64,000 nucleotides of DNA from Galbula dea (Eukaryota > Chordata > Aves > Piciformes > Galbulidae), in the NCBI GenBank assembly GCA_013399015.1, contig VWZX01010413.1, forward strand, positions 773 to 64,772. The letters are read 5' to 3'. The position numbers and the translations under genes were made by a program. Below the pieces are notes generated by a model. It saw only the letters and a list, made by a program, of their open reading frames with translations. It was not told the DNA's origin and made no database searches. Below are positions 59,514-64,000 of this stretch, piece by piece (within the stretch, counting starts at the first letter, position 1; each line of letters starts with the position of its first letter).

Positions 59514-59550
59514 TAGATGATTATCCAGATGATTATTCTGATGATTATTT
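59514..59550. repeat. Three 12-bp tandem units
   Basis: The word gatgattat repeats at about 12-bp spacing three times, just before the LTR-like element. Probably simple-sequence slippage. Confidence 0.7.
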
Positions 59551-59559
59551 TCCCTTGCG

Positions 59560-59895
59560 AGATTACTCTTCTTTTTGGCTCCTTTCCTCCTGCGCTTCGG
59601 TGATCCCTAAGTTCCTGCATCCAGAACCAGGATCCAGGCCCTGGGCCTGACTCCATCTGCTGCTGAGGCCTACTGCTGCAGTGTCAGTGGTGATGTAGTT
59701 ACCATCAAGGGAGGTTTGGGTTCGATATTGGGTTTTGTACGTATTTGTATATATTCCATTTATCATTATTATTATTATTAAAGTAGTTTTAGTTTTATTT
59801 TCCAATCCACAAGTCTCTCAGTCTCTCTTGCCCCCTTCCTGAGGCAGGGGGAAAGAGGGGATAACGGGGAGCCTCTGTCATTGGGTTTGCTTACA
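59560..59895 (+). mobile_element. Probable solo LTR fragment of an avian endogenous retrovirus
   Basis: Resembles the 3' half of avian ERV LTRs from memory: a tatatattccatttatcatt segment, ATT triplets, ttaaagtagttttag, then attttccaatccacaagtct, a pyrimidine-rich tctctc stretch and a G-rich agggggaaagaggggataac segment, ending near ttaca at 59895. No internal retroviral genes are present. The left edge is not resolved. Confidence 0.5.
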
Positions 59896-62075
59896 TTCTC
59901 CACATAGTCCAATTGGGGTTTTTTTTAATTATTTTGCCCAATAAATGTACTTTTATACAGGAATCTGCAATTGTCTTCTACTATTTATTTCAGAGTAGAA
60001 TTGTGCTTGTTAAGAATGGAGGAAGATTCCTGCATCTAAGGAATTCTTTGGGTCATAAATGTTATCTTGGTAGATTTGGATGTTTTTCTGTGCATGGAGC
60101 ACTGAGGATCATCTGAAAGTGTAAACGGCACGTGTAATATTGCTAAGTGTAAGTGCAAAAGTGTTGTTAGCCATTTTAATCTGGAAGTACATTAAGTTCA
60201 GAATGTAATGCATTAATGTATTGTCCCATAGTATTTTATTTGCTTTCAAATTAAGATATAATAATATGGATAGATCTATAGATATGAAAACAATACATCA
60301 ACAGCCTCAATATTTTTCTGTCACAAGAATATTTTTTCTTACTCCTCCTTATGTAAATAATCTCTTCGTTACCTTTGTCTTTCTCTTTCGTCATTTAGAA
60401 GTCAAAATGATAGCTATTTACAGTCTTGACATTATTATTTTTAGCCTTTCTTCTCATTTTTTCCTTTTATACTGTTGGTTTATTTGGACCATACTGTACC
60501 ATTCTTAAGTCTTGAGTTTTGTTTGTTTGCTTTCCCTACTTTGAGATAAGGCCTGCTCATCTCCAGGCATCCCTGGAGTTTCAGTTTTCTTCAGAAGAAT
60601 GTAGTATTGAAAGTCACCTCAGTGGCTTGTGGTACTGCTTCTTTATTCTGTTTGTCTTAGAACAATGCTCTGGACTAGTGGGAAAGCAAGGGCCTCTACC
60701 TTAGCACAAACGGTTCAGATATTGCAGTGGTTACAGGTAGTAATTTGTGGCCTGCCTGTTTTGGGTCCATAACATACATCTTTCAAATATTTTATTTTCC
60801 GTTCTGCATTTATTTTGTGGCAATGAATGTCCACACTGTCAGGATTTTCTGCATCTAGGGAAAAACATACAGTGGAGTTGAGGCCTATTTAGATTATATA
60901 CCCATCTGCTTAGAAAAAAATACATGGCATATCTGAGAAATACTAGTAATGGGTCAGTTTTCTTATCTCACAAAGAATACTCCTTTTACCTTAGAGCCAC
61001 AGGGATGTTAGAAAGAGGATTCTTCATTATTTGTTTTCACGCTACTTAAGAACTACATTAGGAGACTCATGTGGTATATGATAACCAAATGTTTTGGTTG
61101 GAAGTGGTTGGTTTCTTTGTCTTGCTTAGTTGCCTAAAACTATAGAGTACAGTATTTAAAAAGGTGAAAGGATCTTTCAAAATCCAGATTGTGGTAATTA
61201 ATGGAAGTTTTATACGATAAAAAAATTAATATGAGCATACCTTAGGCTGAGATGTCCATTGATGTTGAAAAATAAATATTCGAAGATCTGAAATTGAGGA
61301 GGTGTCTGCATTGGGGCAGGGGTGTGGCTGGTGGGGAGACAAAGGCTGCTTGTTTGTTTTTTGTAAAAGCCCCAAGGAGGACGTATAAATCCCAGACACC
61401 GGAGTTATTCTTACATTTCATTTATTATAGTTTTGACTACATCATGCATGCATTTCCTAATCTTTGTTACATAGGTTTCGTGCATCACCAGGCTTTTTCT
61501 TTAGAGCTGTTAAGTTCAGTGTGTTCTGTGACCACTGAAAAAACTTTTGTAGATTTTGTCATAGAAAATGGAGCACTCTTGTTTTGTTTTCCGTGCTCAA
61601 AAGAGGAAGAATAAATCTTGTTAGGTGCACGAAGATGGGTGTTATAAGAGATAATTATGAAAACAATGGGATAGCTGTTGAAACTAGGACTGCTTTTTCA
61701 AACTTGATTTAGGAAAAGAGTTCCATCTTAGTTACTCTATTTTTCTCTGTCTATTTGTGAATACCAATGTATCTGTCTTGGTATATTTACGATTACATTA
61801 CTGAAAGTCCAAAGAATGATAGTTCACTTGTTTATTCCTTTGTTCTGCTTTGTCTGCCTCTCAGTAAAGGAATGCAGATATAAAGTTCCTTGCTAATGCT
61901 CCATAAATAAATAATGTATTACTTAGTATTTATAAAAAGAGTCAAAGATTAGATGAAAATGTTATCAAAGTTATCATTTTAAACAGATTTTATGCTTAAC
62001 AGCTAATGTGAAAAGCTTAAAAGTAAATTAACAGAAAATACACTTCTAAACACAACAAAAAATGTTTTCCCAGTT

Positions 62076-62266
62076 CAGGTGCCAGAGCGATGGAACAGAC
62101 TGCCCAGAGAGGCTGGGGAGTCTCCTTCTCTGGAGATATTCAAAACCCATCGGGACGCGCTTCTGTGTGACCTGCTCTAGGGAATCCTGCGGTGGCAGGG
62201 GGGTTGGACTAGATGATCTTTCGAGGTCCCTTCCAGCTCCTAGCATTCTGTGATCCTGTGATTCTG
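62076..62266 (+). mobile_element. CR1 LINE fragment in the PALLD intron
   Basis: Sense CR1 3' end: ggaacagactgcccagagag, ggagatattcaaaaccc, gttggactagatgatctttc, gaggtcccttccagctcc and the tail attctgtgatcctgtgattc. Severely 5'-truncated. Confidence 0.92.
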
Positions 62267-64000
62267 TGAAGAATGGTGCTGCTATATACGTAATGGAAAA
62301 AAAAATATAAAGAACTTTTGCCTTTTATTTACATTTGAATTGAATGGACCTTGGATGACCTCTAAAATAACAAAGCACCACATCTTCAGAAAGATGTTTC
62401 ACTACACTAGCGTTGTCCATGTTAAACTTCCTTAGCTTAAAAACTAAGCTTAATTGAAGTAGCTTTAAAATACAGAATTCCAACAAAAGTGGTGTTGAAA
62501 GAGGATAAGAGGCAGTATTCCAAAAGGCTGCTTTTATTTCAGGTTTCAGCATTTATTTATATAAATTATACTGTCTCTGGGCCTTTCCAGTATTGCGAAA
62601 GGCATTAACTTGCAAGAAGTCTGACAGTAAGGAAATACATTAGCAAGCTGCTTGTCATGAGCTGATTGAAAGTACTGATCTGTGAAAGTCAAAACCAAAT
62701 CTAGAGGCTAAGTAGAACGGAGGTGAGAATGAACCCACATGCTTTGGGAACAGACTATTTTATTTGTACTGAATTGTGAAGAGAAACAGAGTAGTGAGGC
62801 TTGACATAGAGAGAGGTCTTCAGAGTCAGAAATTTCAGCATCGTTACTTACCAATGTTCAAAAGGTATGCAGTGCTATTCCAAATCTTAGTTAAAAGATT
62901 GAGCTTAATGTTCTTTGACATGTTTGCTTATTTGCGTAAAGGCAATACCTTGGTTTAAGTTTCTTAAGAGTAATTACAGCAGTTTAGTATCGTTAGTTAA
63001 ACGTGGCATACCTTCGTAAGATACAATATGTTGCTTTATAAATATAAATTAAGCAAATACAGTTATCACATTGAAACTTGATGATCTAAAAAGTCTCTCT
63101 TAATAAGAAACTTCGTCTGAAGCGCTGTCTGTAAATGCATTCTTGACAGTGTGAAAGCTAATTTTAGAGGTCTGGATGATGAAATTGAACAAATAGAACT
63201 GCAAACATTCATAGCTGATGACTGAAAATGTTAGACTTCAGTTCATACAATTAGGGTTGACAGGACTTTGAAGGAGGAAGAGAAAGCTATTGACTAAAAG
63301 CTTACAATACACCAAACAGAAGAAACTTTGCTAAACACAGCTAAAATGAAGCTTATTTTATGAGTTCTAGAACCCATCTGGAAAATGCAATCTTTCTAAC
63401 CAGTGTTACAGTTTGTTTGGCCTCTGTTAAATGGACTGTAAGTGTGGATCATTTAATAGGCCATGGGTTTGCATTTCAAACCCATGCAAAGGTAAAGGAA
63501 GGAGAAAAAGTTTACTTGCCCACCCTATAGCCTGTCACATCTGAAAACACACTGTTTATTTTCTTCCCCGAGCATAGGAATGTAAAGTGAGCAGGAAAGG
63601 TAAGGAATTAGCTTACATTCTGAGGTGAGTGATGTGAGAAAACAGCAAATAGACCTCTAATTTCTGTGAACCTTCTGAAAACCCTTTCCTTTCAGCAAAG
63701 CCCAAAGCTGTGATCAACAGTGTGGCTAGTAGACATAAATAAATAAATCAAAATCCTGGGTGGCTTTTTAGGGTATATGGGAGATACGATCAAGGGATAT
63801 GATGACGAAAGAAGCCAATTCCTGCTGTAGGCAGAACTTTGCAAAACCTCAGAAGATGCAGAACACTGCATGCAGAACAGCTATTTTGGTTTTATCCATG
63901 ACATTATAATAGTTTCTCAGCATGTTACCTATTCACAAAACATTTTATGTTGTCACGAGTTCTCACATTCCATGCGTTTTAGGAATAAAGATTAAAATAT

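Larger units (their letters stand above)
53590..64000 (+). other. PALLD: PALLD intron after the first coding exon (runs off the window)
   Basis: No further palladin Ig-domain exon was found to 64000. The intron holds a GTT microsatellite (about 55256-55270), a CpG-rich patch at about 56990-57125, an LTR-like element near 59560-59895 and a CR1 fragment at 62076. The rest is AT-rich with only short chance frames. Confidence 0.75.

Noticed and set aside
1..64000. CRISPR arrays, operons, bacterial terminators, tRNA or rRNA genes
   Set aside because: The window is vertebrate nuclear DNA; the direct repeats present are minisatellites without spacers, and no tRNA or rRNA pattern was seen.

Overview
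This window looks like nuclear DNA from a bird. It has intron-containing genes with GT-AG junctions, no operons, and at least seven CR1 LINE fragments as its main recognisable repeats. CR1 also occurs in other reptiles, so 'bird' is a strong inference rather than proof, and the species cannot be named from the sequence. All three genes found lie on the + strand. Splice sites were read by eye and checked for phase continuity.

Layout. 1-2300 is a cluster of three unrelated tandem arrays with a CR1 piece between them. 2301-7750 is gene-free sequence with possible LTR remnants. 7947-29442 is a complete annexin A10 gene (ANXA10): 12 coding exons joining to 324 codons. 29443-31500 is intergenic and holds a CR1 copy with an open 3' reading frame. 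A CpG island at about 31530-32720 starts an eight-exon TRIM (RING, B-box, coiled-coil) gene, coding 32066-41126, about 1009 residues. 41127-52542 is AT-rich sequence with no coding exon I could support. 52544-53589 is the first coding exon of palladin (PALLD). The rest, to 64000, is its following intron, with an LTR-like element and one more CR1.

How the genes relate. ANXA10 (membrane-associated annexin), the TRIM protein (predicted E3 ubiquitin ligase) and palladin (actin scaffold) share no pathway that I can see; the link is synteny. In human, ANXA10 and PALLD flank DDX60 and DDX60L on 4q32.3. Here I see no DDX60-like exon between them, and a TRIM gene occupies the interval. The TRIM gene is the most unusual item. 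It keeps the exon sizes of PRY/SPRY-type TRIM genes (87, 234 and 23 nt after the RING/B-box exon), but its last exon encodes about 600 residues of Ser-rich, low-complexity protein instead of a SPRY domain. I could not give it a gene symbol.
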